A DNA stretch of 64,000 nt from NCBI RefSeq assembly GCF_000744945.1, contig NZ_JQMX01000001.1, positions 2,728,001-2,792,000 on the forward strand, read 5' to 3'. This document shows, one piece after another, positions 27,874 through 37,485 of the stretch. The stretch comes from Carnobacterium maltaromaticum DSM 20342 (GTDB lineage: Bacteria; Bacillota; Bacilli; Lactobacillales; Carnobacteriaceae). Below the pieces are notes generated by a model. That model had not been told where the DNA came from and ran no database searches. It was given only the letters and a program-made list of their open reading frames with translations. The first letter of the stretch is position 1; the number at the start of each line of letters is the position of its first letter. Both the position numbers and the translations under genes were made by a program.

Positions 27874-30222
27874 TTATTTTTCGACAGTACGAGTATCGAT
27901 TAAAGTCGTTTTATTCCCTTCGATAATCAAAGCTGTACCTGGTGGAATTGTTTCTTTTCCCAGTTGGAAGTCAGTTTTTGAAAAGTTTGCAACGACACTT
28001 AAATCAGCTCCAAAATCTGTTCTTTGAACGAGACGGTCTTCTGATAAATAACTGAAATTAGTCATTTCATGTTGGAGCGCTTTTTCTTGGAAAGGAGTCC
28101 ACGTCTTGGCATTTTGGACAATATCTTCTTTTCTATCTTGCCAAGTTGCTTGGTCTAAATGAACCATCGGTGGAGTGTTATACAAGTACTCTTGTAAACG
28201 ACGTTGACCGGTTAGTCCTTTTATTTTATAGCTATCCCATTCCCAGTGGTGTGAAGTAATAACAGAGCGGTTATAAACTAATTTATAAAGAGGGACAGAG
28301 TATAAAGGGTCCGTGTAGATTGGTTTGTATTCATCTTTAATTGGGACTACTTTATTGTATTTAGATGGAATTCCACCGTCAACAGCAGCGTAATCACCCA
28401 CATAATACTCACTCTCTTTATTCTGACGCATATCAGGGTCTGACCACATAATGACAGGCGTTTCTAAGCCATGAGCATAGACCATCCCTTCACTGGCAAA
28501 ATCATTCCCTGTTTCAGCACCAACTACCATTCCTAATGAATTGAGATAATTCATTCTTTTTAATCTAGCATCAACATCATCTGCTTGAGTTGTTTTATGA
28601 GTAGGATCATAATCGTTATAGATTTCGCCAGCTGCATCCGTATCTAAGAACCAAGAATTGAAGGGAATGTTATTGGCTAAAATCCCAGTTACACGCTCTT
28701 TTACGTCAGGGAAAATTAACGTAGAATTTAGTTTACGGACTTTGCCTAAGAAACCAGGGATTTTATCGCCTTTTTTATTGGTAATAGTAGCATCTTCATA
28801 TAATGTTGGATTTGGGAAAGAAGCCGTATTCCAATCAATGCTAGCATCTTCTTGAATGGATTGATAAGAATCATAAGGTCCAACTAAATAGCCTTTATCA
28901 TTGGCTTCAGCAACCATTTTAGGATTCATTAAACCATTTGCCCAGTTAGGCAAGCCAATCCAAGCCTTGTTGATTCCACTTTTTTTCATATCGGTTAGAA
29001 CATTAGTTGAAGCTTTTTGTCCCCATTGTTCAAGTGGTTTTGTAACATCTGTACCTAAAGTACCAGCCATTAAATGTTGATTTAATGTGTAACGTTCTTG
29101 CTCGGTTAACTTATCAACGCCTTTTTCAATCAGTTTACTAGCAACTTCATCAGGCTTGGTGAAAATCTCAGAGTTGTAAAATTCCGGATAAAGTAGTACA
29201 TAGTTTAGTGAATTTAAGAAAACATTTTGTTCATATTTATAAGCTTCGCCAGCTTTGATAGCAGGTAAAATACTTTGGTATTCTTCATCACCATCTTCGC
29301 CATATTTGGCTAATAGTTCGCCAATCCATTTGAAAATCGGTTCATCTATTTCAGCAGCTAAAGCTTGCCATTTTACATCGTCACTAGTCAGTAGTCGGTT
29401 GTTCCAAAAGTAGATTTGTAAAGCACCATTCATCTTATTAATTTCAGGGTTTTCTTGCGCTTTTTGTTCTAATGTTTTAAATTTATCCAGTGCAACCCGG
29501 TCTTTTTGATAGGTTTTTGCAATCGCAACTGGATCATTATCGGTTAAATAGATACGATAATTCAAAGTTTTATTTGGGTCGAAGCCTACAAAGGTATGAC
29601 TCGTTTCAAAGCTTAAATGTGGTTCGGTAGTAGCTATCATTTGGCTATTGAAGGTATTATCTAAAACGAACGTTGTGGCAAAGTTTGATTGATTAATACT
29701 GAAAAAGCTCATTGAGAAAGCTTCAAGTAAGTCGATTTCGTTATTTCCCAGGAAATACTTAAGCCATTCTGGTTGGTTATTAGGAATCGATTTCCCTTCA
29801 GCAATTGGGAGTGTGTAATTTTCTGCATCAATTTTAGGCCAACTAAAGGTATTATCTTTTTTTGCTTGATTGAGTATCTTGACAGCTAAATGATCTTTTT
29901 CTTTTTTTAGTGTAATTTCAACGTGTTCGTCAGGATAGCTCCAACTAATTTCGCTAGCTGTTTCTTGATAATCGGCTATTTTTCGTGGCTGTTGAGGTTG
30001 TGCCACAATTTCAGTTTTGCCATTGGTTGTCAGGCTTAATTGAAAGGTTTCAGGATCAACTTTGTAATCAAAATCCTTTTTAGCATAGCTTTTATTTTTT
30101 GAAAATTCTTGTTCAGTTACTTTTAAGCTAGGTTTATTTGTTTTTGATTGACCAGTAATGCCGCAACCAGTCATCGTTAAACTTAGTAAAGCTAGTGATG
30201 TAACTATTTTTTTGAAATTCAC
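27874..30222 (-). CDS. GH101/GH129-related glycoside hydrolase lipoprotein
   Basis: 782 residues with lipobox LTMTGC, so anchored outside. The central part looks like the TIM barrel of the endo-alpha-N-acetylgalactosaminidase-related group: NKAWIGLPNWANGLMNP, then NSWFLDTDAAGEIYNDY where the nucleophile Asp is expected, followed by VVGAETGND and HGLETPVIMWSDPDM. An N-terminal beta domain (about 40-260) would correspond to the galactose-mutarotase-like module. The family acts on alpha-linked GalNAc or similar sugars of glycoproteins and wall polymers. The exact substrate is unknown. It has its own GGAGGAGG site and a likely unlinked promoter. Confidence 0.7.
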   Translation of the reverse strand: MNFKKIVTSLALLSLTMTGCGITGQSKTNKPSLKVTEQEFSKNKSYAKKDFDYKVDPETFQLSLTTNGKTEIVAQPQQPRKIADYQETASEISWSYPDEHVEITLKKEKDHLAVKILNQAKKDNTFSWPKIDAENYTLPIAEGKSIPNNQPEWLKYFLGNNEIDLLEAFSMSFFSINQSNFATTFVLDNTFNSQMIATTEPHLSFETSHTFVGFDPNKTLNYRIYLTDNDPVAIAKTYQKDRVALDKFKTLEQKAQENPEINKMNGALQIYFWNNRLLTSDDVKWQALAAEIDEPIFKWIGELLAKYGEDGDEEYQSILPAIKAGEAYKYEQNVFLNSLNYVLLYPEFYNSEIFTKPDEVASKLIEKGVDKLTEQERYTLNQHLMAGTLGTDVTKPLEQWGQKASTNVLTDMKKSGINKAWIGLPNWANGLMNPKMVAEANDKGYLVGPYDSYQSIQEDASIDWNTASFPNPTLYEDATITNKKGDKIPGFLGKVRKLNSTLIFPDVKERVTGILANNIPFNSWFLDTDAAGEIYNDYDPTHKTTQADDVDARLKRMNYLNSLGMVVGAETGNDFASEGMVYAHGLETPVIMWSDPDMRQNKESEYYVGDYAAVDGGIPSKYNKVVPIKDEYKPIYTDPLYSVPLYKLVYNRSVITSHHWEWDSYKIKGLTGQRRLQEYLYNTPPMVHLDQATWQDRKEDIVQNAKTWTPFQEKALQHEMTNFSYLSEDRLVQRTDFGADLSVVANFSKTDFQLGKETIPPGTALIIEGNKTTLIDTRTVEK

Positions 30223-30283
30223 TATTTATTCCTCCTCCTCGATTAAATACCAGTATATAGGAGGAATGTTACAGAAATATGGC

Positions 30284-30335
30284 GCTATAAAAAACGAGGA
30301 ATTAAATGAGCATCAGCCCTTTTAATTCCTCGTTT
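30284..30335 (-). terminator. Terminator of the DUF4822 wall-protein gene
   Basis: On the minus strand AAACGAGGAATTAAA pairs with TTTAATTCCTCGTTT and is followed by a T tract. Confidence 0.88.
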
Positions 30336-30349
30336 CATGCTCTGTGTTC

Positions 30350-32404
30350 TTATCTGAATTTACGGTAAGCAAAACCTATTGTGCCTAATAGTGTACTTAT
30401 AAATCCTAAAAGAATAGGCAGATTGGAGTCTTTTTCACCGGTTTGTGGGAAATCACTAGCATCAGTTGAGCCTGATTCTAGCTTTGGAAAAATAGCTGCG
30501 TCAGTAGCTGGTTTTTGTTTTGGATCATTTGTTAGTTGCTCAACTTTAGGTAGTTGAGTCTCAGGAACAGTAGTTTCTGGCGTTTCAGTCGGTGGAAGAA
30601 TTGTTTCAGGAACTTCAGGAACTTCAGGAACTGGAATAGGTTGACCAAAGTTAAAATCAAGAGCAAATTCACCTTGATAAGGTTCATGTTCAACAGTGAC
30701 TTTAATGTCTTCGCCTTGGGCATTTTTTCCCATTCTTGAGTAGGTAAATCTTTGATTATTTAATTCAGTCAGTTCAAAAGCTGCTGCATAATTCATACCT
30801 AAAGAGACGTGAGCTCTAAGTTTATTGCCACGAAGAACATCATAGTAACCAAAATCTCCCCGCGGTTGCCCAGTAGCTTTGTCAAAAAATTCATAACGAT
30901 TAGAAGTTGCTTCATAACGAGCCAGACCTAAAAAACTACTATTATAGGCAGAAACATCTTGCCCAGTTTCATCATACACAACAGTTCCTTGCCATTTTGT
31001 ATTCGCCAAAATATCTCGACCAGGTAGATTCTGGTCAATTGTACCAGTTTCAGTAACTAGTTCTGATAAAGGCGTGGTAAATTCTAACTCACCTGCATAA
31101 GGTACATGGGCAACATCGACTAAACCTTCACTACCATCAAGCAGTTTCCCCATTCGTTGGTAGGTAAATAAGTCAGTGTTTAAGGTCAAAATATCAACAA
31201 CAACATTATAATTTCGAGTTTGGGAAATCAAGACTCTTTTTTTCTGATCTTGCGTTAAGAAGTAAATGCCACTGTCACCACGAGAAAGACCTGTTGCAGC
31301 ATCGTAAAATTCATAACGGTTTGTAGTCGCATCGTATCTTGCTAAACCAATAAAACCCGCATTTAAAGCTGTTACATCATTGCCATTTTGATCGGTGACT
31401 GTAGTCCCTTGCCAATTTGTAGAACCTAATAAGTCTTGACCAGGTTTGCTTTCTTCAGGTTTTTCTATTTCAGGGATCTCAGGTTCTGGATTTGTTTCGC
31501 CAAATGTAAAATTAAGAGGATATTCTCCTAAATAAGGTTCATGTTCTACAGTTACTTTGATGTCTGCTCCTTCAGCGTTTTTCCCCATACGAGTATAGGT
31601 AAAACGTTGGCTGTTTATTTCAGTCAATTCAAAAGCGGCCGCATAGTTCATACCTAAAGAGACATGAGTTCTTATTTTATTTTCACGAATAACATCATAA
31701 TACCCATAATCACCGCGAGTTTGTCCACTGACTTTATCAAAAAATTCATAACGATTGGTTGAAGCCTCGTAGCGGGCTAGACCTAAAAATCCTCCATTAT
31801 AAGCTGAAACATCCAAGCCATTTTCATCATAAACAACAGTACCTTGCCACTTAGTATCTGCTAAAATATCTCGTCCAGACTTGCTTTTGTCAATTTCACC
31901 AGTTTCAGTAACTAAATCAGTTAATGGCGTAGTAAAGTCTAAAGTTCCTTGATAAGGTATATGCGCAACATCGACTAAACCTTCGCTACCATCTGCAAGT
32001 TTTCCCATCCGACGGTAAGTAAAGAGTTCATTATTTAGAGTCAAAATATCGACAACGACATTGTAATTTCGCGTTTGGGAAATCAGGACCCTTTTTTTCT
32101 GATCTTGCGTTAAGAAGTAAATGCCGCTGTCACCACGGGAAAGACCAGTTGCTGCATCAAAAAATTCATAACGGTTTGTAGCAGCTTCATATTTTGCTAA
32201 ACCAATAAAGCTTGTGTTTAAATCTGTTACATCATTGCCGTTTTGGTCGGTAACGGTAGTCCCTTGCCAATTTTGTGAACCTAATACATCTGAGTTTGCT
32301 CGGTTAGTATCAGCGTGCCCTTCAATTGGAAGTAGTAAAGGTAGCGTCAGAATCAGCACCAATAATAAATTAAAATACTTTTTTAAGCTAGTTTTGTTTG
32401 TCAT
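30350..32404 (-). CDS. Cell-wall protein with four DUF4822 domains and FPxTG sorting signal
   Basis: 684 residues. Signal peptide (about 1-31), four repeats of about 120-140 residues (about 39-160, 178-300, 330-450, 468-590), a Pro/Glu/Thr-rich linker, then FPQTGE, hydrophobic helix and RKFR tail. Repeats 1 and 3 share LGSxNWQGTTVTDQNGNDV, repeats 2 and 4 share DILAxTKWQGTVVYDE, so a two-domain block was duplicated. DUF4822 has no known function; it occurs in secreted proteins of lactobacilli and enterococci. ATG 32404 is 7 nt from AGGAG; an in-frame TTG six bases upstream is too close. The sorting motif starts with Phe rather than Leu. Confidence 0.85.
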   Translation of the reverse strand: MTNKTSLKKYFNLLLVLILTLPLLLPIEGHADTNRANSDVLGSQNWQGTTVTDQNGNDVTDLNTSFIGLAKYEAATNRYEFFDAATGLSRGDSGIYFLTQDQKKRVLISQTRNYNVVVDILTLNNELFTYRRMGKLADGSEGLVDVAHIPYQGTLDFTTPLTDLVTETGEIDKSKSGRDILADTKWQGTVVYDENGLDVSAYNGGFLGLARYEASTNRYEFFDKVSGQTRGDYGYYDVIRENKIRTHVSLGMNYAAAFELTEINSQRFTYTRMGKNAEGADIKVTVEHEPYLGEYPLNFTFGETNPEPEIPEIEKPEESKPGQDLLGSTNWQGTTVTDQNGNDVTALNAGFIGLARYDATTNRYEFYDAATGLSRGDSGIYFLTQDQKKRVLISQTRNYNVVVDILTLNTDLFTYQRMGKLLDGSEGLVDVAHVPYAGELEFTTPLSELVTETGTIDQNLPGRDILANTKWQGTVVYDETGQDVSAYNSSFLGLARYEATSNRYEFFDKATGQPRGDFGYYDVLRGNKLRAHVSLGMNYAAAFELTELNNQRFTYSRMGKNAQGEDIKVTVEHEPYQGEFALDFNFGQPIPVPEVPEVPETILPPTETPETTVPETQLPKVEQLTNDPKQKPATDAAIFPKLESGSTDASDFPQTGEKDSNLPILLGFISTLLGTIGFAYRKFR

Positions 32405-32657
32405 AGTCAAGCTCCTTTTTATTTTTTAGTTATCTTAGCAATATCTTAGCATAGAGCTTACGGAGAAGGCATAAACACAAACTAAAAAAACTATAAACAA
32501 TTTATAAACTTTTAGTTTAAGGCTCTGACTAGTTTAATAACCAGCAGTCTCTTTTTTGTTGAAATCTAGCTAAATTTCTAGTTATGCGTTAAAATAAGTA
32601 CGAATGAAAATTAGTTGATTAATAAAATAACTGAGCATGTAGTAAGGAGAGCAGCGT

Positions 32658-33113
32658 ATGGAATTTTATACATTTGATTATTTAGTCAATCAATCGCAAA
32701 GCAATAACTATTTAAAGTATTCTCTTATTTTTTGTATCCTTCTTTTTTTAGCATTTGTCATCATTAAATATATGCGAAATCGAATTCAAACTAAGTATCG
32801 AGATTTAAGTTTAATTTTATTTTTAAGTCTAGTTTTTATCATTGGTGTACAATTTACCAATTATTCACAAGGTCAATCGAGTATATCCCAGTCAGGACAA
32901 ATGGTTCATTTCATTACTCAAGTAGCGATTAATGAAGATACTGAGACGAAAGAAATTAGTGTGAATTCAACTTCTCTGACAGATGAAATGGTGATTAAAC
33001 TAAAGAACGAGTATTATCAGGTCGATTTTAATTCGGATTTTTCTGCATACAGTTTAATGAAAGTTCACATTGTTGATTCAGATATAAAAATTAACGGAAC
33101 GAACCAAAAATAA
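32658..33113 (+). CDS. DUF3290 family membrane protein
   Basis: 151 residues with two N-terminal membrane helices (about 22-40 and 50-68) and an external alpha/beta domain. In lactic acid bacteria DUF3290 genes are regularly followed by a DUF421 gene, as here with 15 bp between them. No biochemical role is established. ATG follows AAGGAGAG. Confidence 0.85.
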   Translation: MEFYTFDYLVNQSQSNNYLKYSLIFCILLFLAFVIIKYMRNRIQTKYRDLSLILFLSLVFIIGVQFTNYSQGQSSISQSGQMVHFITQVAINEDTETKEISVNSTSLTDEMVIKLKNEYYQVDFNSDFSAYSLMKVHIVDSDIKINGTNQK

Positions 33114-33128
33114 AAGGGGGAAAGTCAG

Positions 33129-33764
33129 ATGGATTTATATTATTCAGCTATTATTAAGTTAGGTCTCGGCTTTATTTGCCTGATTATTCAAATCAATTTA
33201 TTAGGTAAAGGGAATTTAGCTCCTAGTTCGGCTATGGATCAAGTTCAAAATTATGTGTTAGGGGGCATTATTGGAGGGGTTATTTATAATGAAAGCATAA
33301 CAATCTTGCAATTTTTCCTCGTGTTAGTTATTTGGACGATTTTAGTGCTAGTAATGAAATTCGCTAAAAATAATAATGTGTATATTAAACGTCTGATTGA
33401 TGGAAAACCAATTACCTTAATTTCTAATGGAGAAGTGTCTGTCAAGGAATGTTTAAGATGTGGTATCTCGGCTAATGATTTGTCTTTTAAGTTAAGAGCA
33501 GCTGGAATTTATGAAGTTTCAACGGTCAAAAAAGCTGTTATGGAGCAAAATGGACAATTTACCATTATTCAATATGGAGATGAAAGTATTAAATATCCAA
33601 TTGTGGTTGATGGCCAGGTGAATGAGGATGTTTTAGACCTGATTCAAAGAGACCAACAGTGGATTGAAGGAGAATTAAACCAGCGTGGCTATAGCATGGG
33701 TGAAATTTATATGGCAGAATATATTTCTGGTGAGATTCGTATTTATCCATATGCAGAAAAATAA
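33129..33764 (+). CDS. DUF421 (YetF-like) membrane protein
   Basis: 211 residues. Three N-terminal membrane helices, then the cytoplasmic domain with PITLISNGEVSVKECLRCG and later FKLRAAGIYEVSTVKKAVMEQNG, which are diagnostic for the YetF/DUF421 group. It likely forms a complex with the preceding DUF3290 protein. Function unknown; members respond to envelope or spore-related conditions in bacilli. Confidence 0.9.
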   Translation: MDLYYSAIIKLGLGFICLIIQINLLGKGNLAPSSAMDQVQNYVLGGIIGGVIYNESITILQFFLVLVIWTILVLVMKFAKNNNVYIKRLIDGKPITLISNGEVSVKECLRCGISANDLSFKLRAAGIYEVSTVKKAVMEQNGQFTIIQYGDESIKYPIVVDGQVNEDVLDLIQRDQQWIEGELNQRGYSMGEIYMAEYISGEIRIYPYAEK

Positions 33765-33788
33765 GATTTCTCTATACGGGCAAGCAAG

Positions 33789-33845
33789 AAAAATATAGGC
33801 TACAATCATGACTATTTTTATTCATGATTGTAGCCTATATTTTTT
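33789..33845 (+). terminator. Bidirectional terminator
   Basis: AAATATAGGCTACAATCATGA pairs perfectly with its complement after a short loop; it ends both the DUF421 unit and the two-component operon coming from the other strand. Confidence 0.92.
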
Positions 33846-33847
33846 AT

Positions 33848-35251
33848 TTAATCAGCTAATGGAAAGAGTAGCTTAAATTGAATCATTTGTTTTTTTATCG
33901 AGACATCTAGCTCAAATTGATGTTGTTCAATAATCGTATTTACAATCGCTAAGCCTAAACCTGTACCAGCTAAGTTTTTATTACGGGACTTTTCCTCTAC
34001 ATAAAAAGCTTCCAAAAGTTTACGTGGCTCAAAAGTATCGGAAAGAGATGTTTTATTTTGAATTGAAAATTGTAAGCCAGTTTCATTTTTTTCCCAAGTG
34101 ATAGTGATTTCAGGTGCAGTCGCATATTTTAAAGCGTTGCTTAACAAGTTATCAAAGACTCGAGCTAGTAAAATCCTATCAGCATCAATCAAACGATGTG
34201 CTGGAACTTTATCTGTGAGGTTGAATGTGATTTTTTGCGTATCTGCTGCGAGTTGAAAATCACTGAGCCGTTCTTTAAATAGCTGTTTTACATCGATTTT
34301 TTCTACTTGTAAATCTTGTTGCTCTAATTTAGCATAGTCAAGCATTTGATCAACAGTTAAACTTAATAAGTCAGCCTGTTTTAGAATAGTAGCAAGGTAG
34401 CTACCATCGTCTAAATCGTCAATAATTCCATTTCCGTATGCTTTAATTAAGGCGATTGGAGTTTTTAATTCATGAGTTAAATCAGCAGTAAACTGTTTTA
34501 GTTGTTGATTTTTATTCAATAGACTTATTTGATAATGCTCTAAATCAGCACTCATTTTATTAATATGAATGGCTAATTCACCGATTTCATTGGGTGGAAT
34601 ATCCTCAACTTTAATAAAGTTTAATTTTGCTATCTGCTCTGTAACACGTTTAAGTTCGGATAAAGGTTCCGTAATTTTTTTTGTAGAAATATAAATAATA
34701 AGTAGTGCTAACGTTAAAATTAATCCTAAAGAAATAAAGGTGAAGGTGTTGATAATCGTTGCAGTTTCCGAAAAATCAACTAGCGAGATTCCGACCAAAT
34801 AAAGTTGATTGTCTAAGATTTGTAAATGAACTAAAAAGCTTGATTTTTGTTTGCCCTGGTCGTAGAGTTTTTGAATGGATTTCGGTGAGGCTTGCAACTG
34901 TTGAATGGTATCATCAGTTACCCAAAAACGATTTAAAGCAACTCTTTCTCTTAAGAGAGCTATGTGCAAGGATTCATTTAAATCATCAGTGCTTAACCCG
35001 TTGAAATCAGCCGCAATAATGGTGACTTGTTCATTTTCAGCCAATTCTTTTAAATTTTCAGGTGTTCGCTCTGTGCTAGTTGATTTTTTTAATGTGGATG
35101 TAACAGTAGCAACTTTATCTTCCATTTGATGCAGATAGTAACGAGGTAAAAATAAAGTGTTTACTAGAATAACTAGCAGAAAACTCGAAACAATTAGAGT
35201 TGTTAACATCAGAAGGAGTTTGGTACTGATTTTATAAGGTTTATGCTTCAA
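33848..35251 (-). CDS. Sensor histidine kinase
   Basis: 467 residues from a TTG start at 35251, which overlaps the regulator gene by 11 nt; a GAGGAG site lies 12 nt upstream. Two membrane helices (about 12-32 and 170-190) enclose an external sensor domain, followed by HAMP, a HisKA domain with the phosphorylated His in THELKTP, and an HATPase domain with NLLSNALKYA and GTGLGLAIV boxes. It phosphorylates the regulator encoded immediately upstream in the transcript. The signal is unknown. The longer open frame that extends to 35368 runs inside the regulator gene and is not needed. Confidence 0.9.
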   Translation of the reverse strand: MKHKPYKISTKLLLMLTTLIVSSFLLVILVNTLFLPRYYLHQMEDKVATVTSTLKKSTSTERTPENLKELAENEQVTIIAADFNGLSTDDLNESLHIALLRERVALNRFWVTDDTIQQLQASPKSIQKLYDQGKQKSSFLVHLQILDNQLYLVGISLVDFSETATIINTFTFISLGLILTLALLIIYISTKKITEPLSELKRVTEQIAKLNFIKVEDIPPNEIGELAIHINKMSADLEHYQISLLNKNQQLKQFTADLTHELKTPIALIKAYGNGIIDDLDDGSYLATILKQADLLSLTVDQMLDYAKLEQQDLQVEKIDVKQLFKERLSDFQLAADTQKITFNLTDKVPAHRLIDADRILLARVFDNLLSNALKYATAPEITITWEKNETGLQFSIQNKTSLSDTFEPRKLLEAFYVEEKSRNKNLAGTGLGLAIVNTIIEQHQFELDVSIKKQMIQFKLLFPLAD

Positions 35252-35879
35252 TACTATAGCCAACTCCTCGTTTAGTGTGAATAATTGTATCGCCAACTTT
35301 TTCTCGTAAACGTCGAATATGCGTATCAACTGTTCGATCGACACCTGAGTAATCCATACCCCAAACACCGACTAATAATTGTTCTCGAGTTAGAATATGG
35401 CCTCTATTTTTATAGAGTAGCATCAATAAATCAAATTCTTTCTTGGTTAAATCTAGTGGGACTTCATTTTTCCAGACTTTCATAGTCATGGGGTCAATGG
35501 TTAAATCGGCTAAGTGAATGGAATCCGTTAAGTTAAGTAGCTTTTTGACACGTAAGATTAGTACTTGAGGATGAAAGGGTTTAGTTACAAATTCATCAAC
35601 TCCATTAGATAATGAGTGAAATTCATCTTCGCCTTGATTTTTAGCCGTTAACATTAAAATTTTGATTGGACTTTCTTTTTTCATTTGGGCAGCGACTTCC
35701 AAACCGTCCAGCTTAGGCATCATCCAGTCTAAAATCGCAATATCCAACTGTTCTTGATAAAAAACTTCCAAGGCTTCTTCGCCATTAGTTGCTGTAAAAG
35801 TAGTAAATCCAGCTTTTTTCATGTATGCACAAAGAATTTGTAGCATTTCTGGATTGTCATCAGCGATTAAAACATTCAT
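35241..35879 (-). CDS. OmpR-family response regulator
   Basis: 212 residues. The receiver domain (1-115) has acidic pocket DDN near the start, phospho-acceptor Asp in ILDWMMPKLDG, Thr in LMLTAKN and Lys in VTKPF. The C-terminal winged helix has FDLLMLLYKNRG and DRTVDTHIRRLREKVG. It is the first gene of the two-component operon. Targets are not evident; no glaring direct repeat is seen near its own start. Confidence 0.94.
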   Translation of the reverse strand: MNVLIADDNPEMLQILCAYMKKAGFTTFTATNGEEALEVFYQEQLDIAILDWMMPKLDGLEVAAQMKKESPIKILMLTAKNQGEDEFHSLSNGVDEFVTKPFHPQVLILRVKKLLNLTDSIHLADLTIDPMTMKVWKNEVPLDLTKKEFDLLMLLYKNRGHILTREQLLVGVWGMDYSGVDRTVDTHIRRLREKVGDTIIHTKRGVGYSIEA

Positions 35880-35959
35880 GATTAAGAGGCTCCTTTTAAT
35901 AGGGTTATTATCTTTTTACTATACAGCAATGCTAATTGTTTAGCCACCTTAAGCTAAAA

Positions 35960-36553
35960 TTAGATGGTGTCAAATTTATCTAATTTAAATTGTTCGATAA
36001 GCTCAATTAGTTTTTCTGCATACTTAGGATCTGTCGCGTATCCACCAGCTTTAAGAGCGTGAGCAGCTTCTATATAATTTTTTGCTGTTTTAACCGGAGC
36101 ATAACTAGCGCCTTCTAAAAAGACAATATGATCAACCATAGATTCTTGAACAGTGTCGTATTTTTTAAAAGCAGCATCAATGGTGATTCGTTCCCCATCC
36201 TCATATTCGTCGGTAGGTAAGGTTGTACTTTGATCAGATTCTTGTGCTTTAATCCCAAATAAGTTATTTGATTCTTGCGCCAATTCACTATTTCCCCAAT
36301 CAGATTCCAAAATTGCTTGTGCAATGGTAATGCTAGCAAATAAGTTTGTTTGAGCTTGCAAATTTTGAGCTTCATCGGCAATCTTATCAATAAAGACAGT
36401 TTGATACTTTGTTGAATATTCTTCAGCTGCAACATATTCGTATTCTTTTGGTTGGCGATTTAAAAACAGAAAGGCTCCTATAATACTGACAGATAGTAGT
36501 AGACTTAACATGATTTTTTTATTTTTTTGAGTAATGATTAATTTTTTTTTCAT
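35960..36553 (-). CDS. GH73-type N-acetylglucosaminidase (autolysin)
   Basis: 197 residues from ATG 36553, which gives a basic N-terminus then a signal-anchor helix (KIMLSLLLSVSIIGAFLFL). The catalytic region ASITIAQAILESDWGNSELA (Glu as acid) and NNLFGIKA are classic for GH73/glucosaminidase domains, with TYxx-type KKYDTVQESMVDH and GGYATDPKYAEKL downstream. It cleaves the peptidoglycan glycan chain outside the membrane. There are no LysM or other binding repeats, so it is probably a membrane-tethered, housekeeping hydrolase. Upstream codons in frame are rejected as they lack a ribosome site. Confidence 0.9.
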   Translation of the reverse strand: MKKKLIITQKNKKIMLSLLLSVSIIGAFLFLNRQPKEYEYVAAEEYSTKYQTVFIDKIADEAQNLQAQTNLFASITIAQAILESDWGNSELAQESNNLFGIKAQESDQSTTLPTDEYEDGERITIDAAFKKYDTVQESMVDHIVFLEGASYAPVKTAKNYIEAAHALKAGGYATDPKYAEKLIELIEQFKLDKFDTI

Positions 36554-36862
36554 ATAGACCATCCTTTTTTTATTATTGATTAGAGTATACAAAAGAAATG
36601 TTACAAGATTGTGGCGAAATTTCATTCTAATCGCGTTTCTTTTTTTTGAAAAAAAAGCTATAGACCAATCCAGACAAGGTTTTTGAAAAAAAAAATTTAG
36701 TGTATGAGAAATTCCATTTTCTATGGAAAAAATAAGATTAGGTATTTATAAAACTTTATTTTATTTTTAACAAAAGTAAATCTTAAAATGGTAAAATAAC
36801 TAAGCAATCCTATTTTTAGGATTTGAAATATAATCGTTAAGATTATGGAGGTGGATCAAGGA
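36554..36862. other. AT-rich divergent intergenic region
   Basis: Region between the glucosaminidase and an unknown protein. It holds poly-A tracts and a short palindrome TTCCAT-n5-ATGGAA (36712-36728). No gene or clear paired promoter boxes can be supported. Confidence 0.4.
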
Positions 36863-37312
36863 ATGAGTAAAGAGACAATTTATAACTTTTTATATAATAA
36901 CGCTACTGCATTTGTTGATTATTGGGTGGATACTTATTATGTTCATACAGAAGAGCATAAGTTACGTATAGATGAAAAAAACTACTTAACAGGATATAAA
37001 AGGGAATGCTTGTACTTATTTCAAGCGCAACAAGAAGCGATGCTTAATGATTCTGATATCAATTCTCTTTGTTATGGTATTGGTGAAGATCGAGCAGCCA
37101 TGTCAACGCCTTATAAAGAAGTCTATCTTAACTTTTTTAAGTTTAATGATACAGTTATTGAGTTCTTAATCAATGCACAAAAATCAAATCAGATAGTGAT
37201 ATCAGATGCGGATGTAATTGATTATATGAAAATCCAAAAAAAGCATGAGGTAGATAATCACTATGCTTTATTTACAGGATATATGGGGTATACAACTAGT
37301 TTATTCGACTAG
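36863..37312 (+). CDS. Hypothetical cytoplasmic protein
   Basis: 149 residues from ATG 36863 with GGAGG 11 nt upstream (an ATG at 36845 lies before that site). No signal peptide or membrane helix. The composition is rich in Tyr, Phe and Asn, with NFLYNNATAFVDYWVDTYY near the start. I do not recognise a domain; a weak general likeness to helical stress or sensor domains is not enough to name it. It stands alone in front of a strong terminator and an Mga-type regulator. Confidence 0.6.
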   Translation: MSKETIYNFLYNNATAFVDYWVDTYYVHTEEHKLRIDEKNYLTGYKRECLYLFQAQQEAMLNDSDINSLCYGIGEDRAAMSTPYKEVYLNFFKFNDTVIEFLINAQKSNQIVISDADVIDYMKIQKKHEVDNHYALFTGYMGYTTSLFD

Positions 37313-37335
37313 TTATTGTTATTATTTTAAGATTA

Positions 37336-37387
37336 AAATCCATAAAAAAAAAACCAACTTCGTGTTTTTTTTTATGGATTTTTTTTG
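37336..37387 (+). terminator. Terminator after the hypothetical gene
   Basis: AAAATCCATAAAAAAAAAAC pairs with GTTTTTTTTTATGGATTTT, then more T residues. Confidence 0.88.
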
Positions 37388-37485
37388 TTATTAATGGTAT
37401 TTTTAAAATTAGAATGATTCATAATTAATAATAAGTATAAATAGTTAGTTGAAAGATAGTAAACAAAGATAAGGTGGTTATGTAG

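Noticed and set aside
33848..35368. Longer kinase start inside the regulator gene
   Set aside because: The extension would share more than 100 bp of coding sequence with the regulator; the TTG at 35251 fits the usual short overlap.
36115..36435. Second minus-strand frame inside the glucosaminidase gene
   Set aside because: It is a shadow of the GH73-type gene with no ribosome site or recognisable domain.
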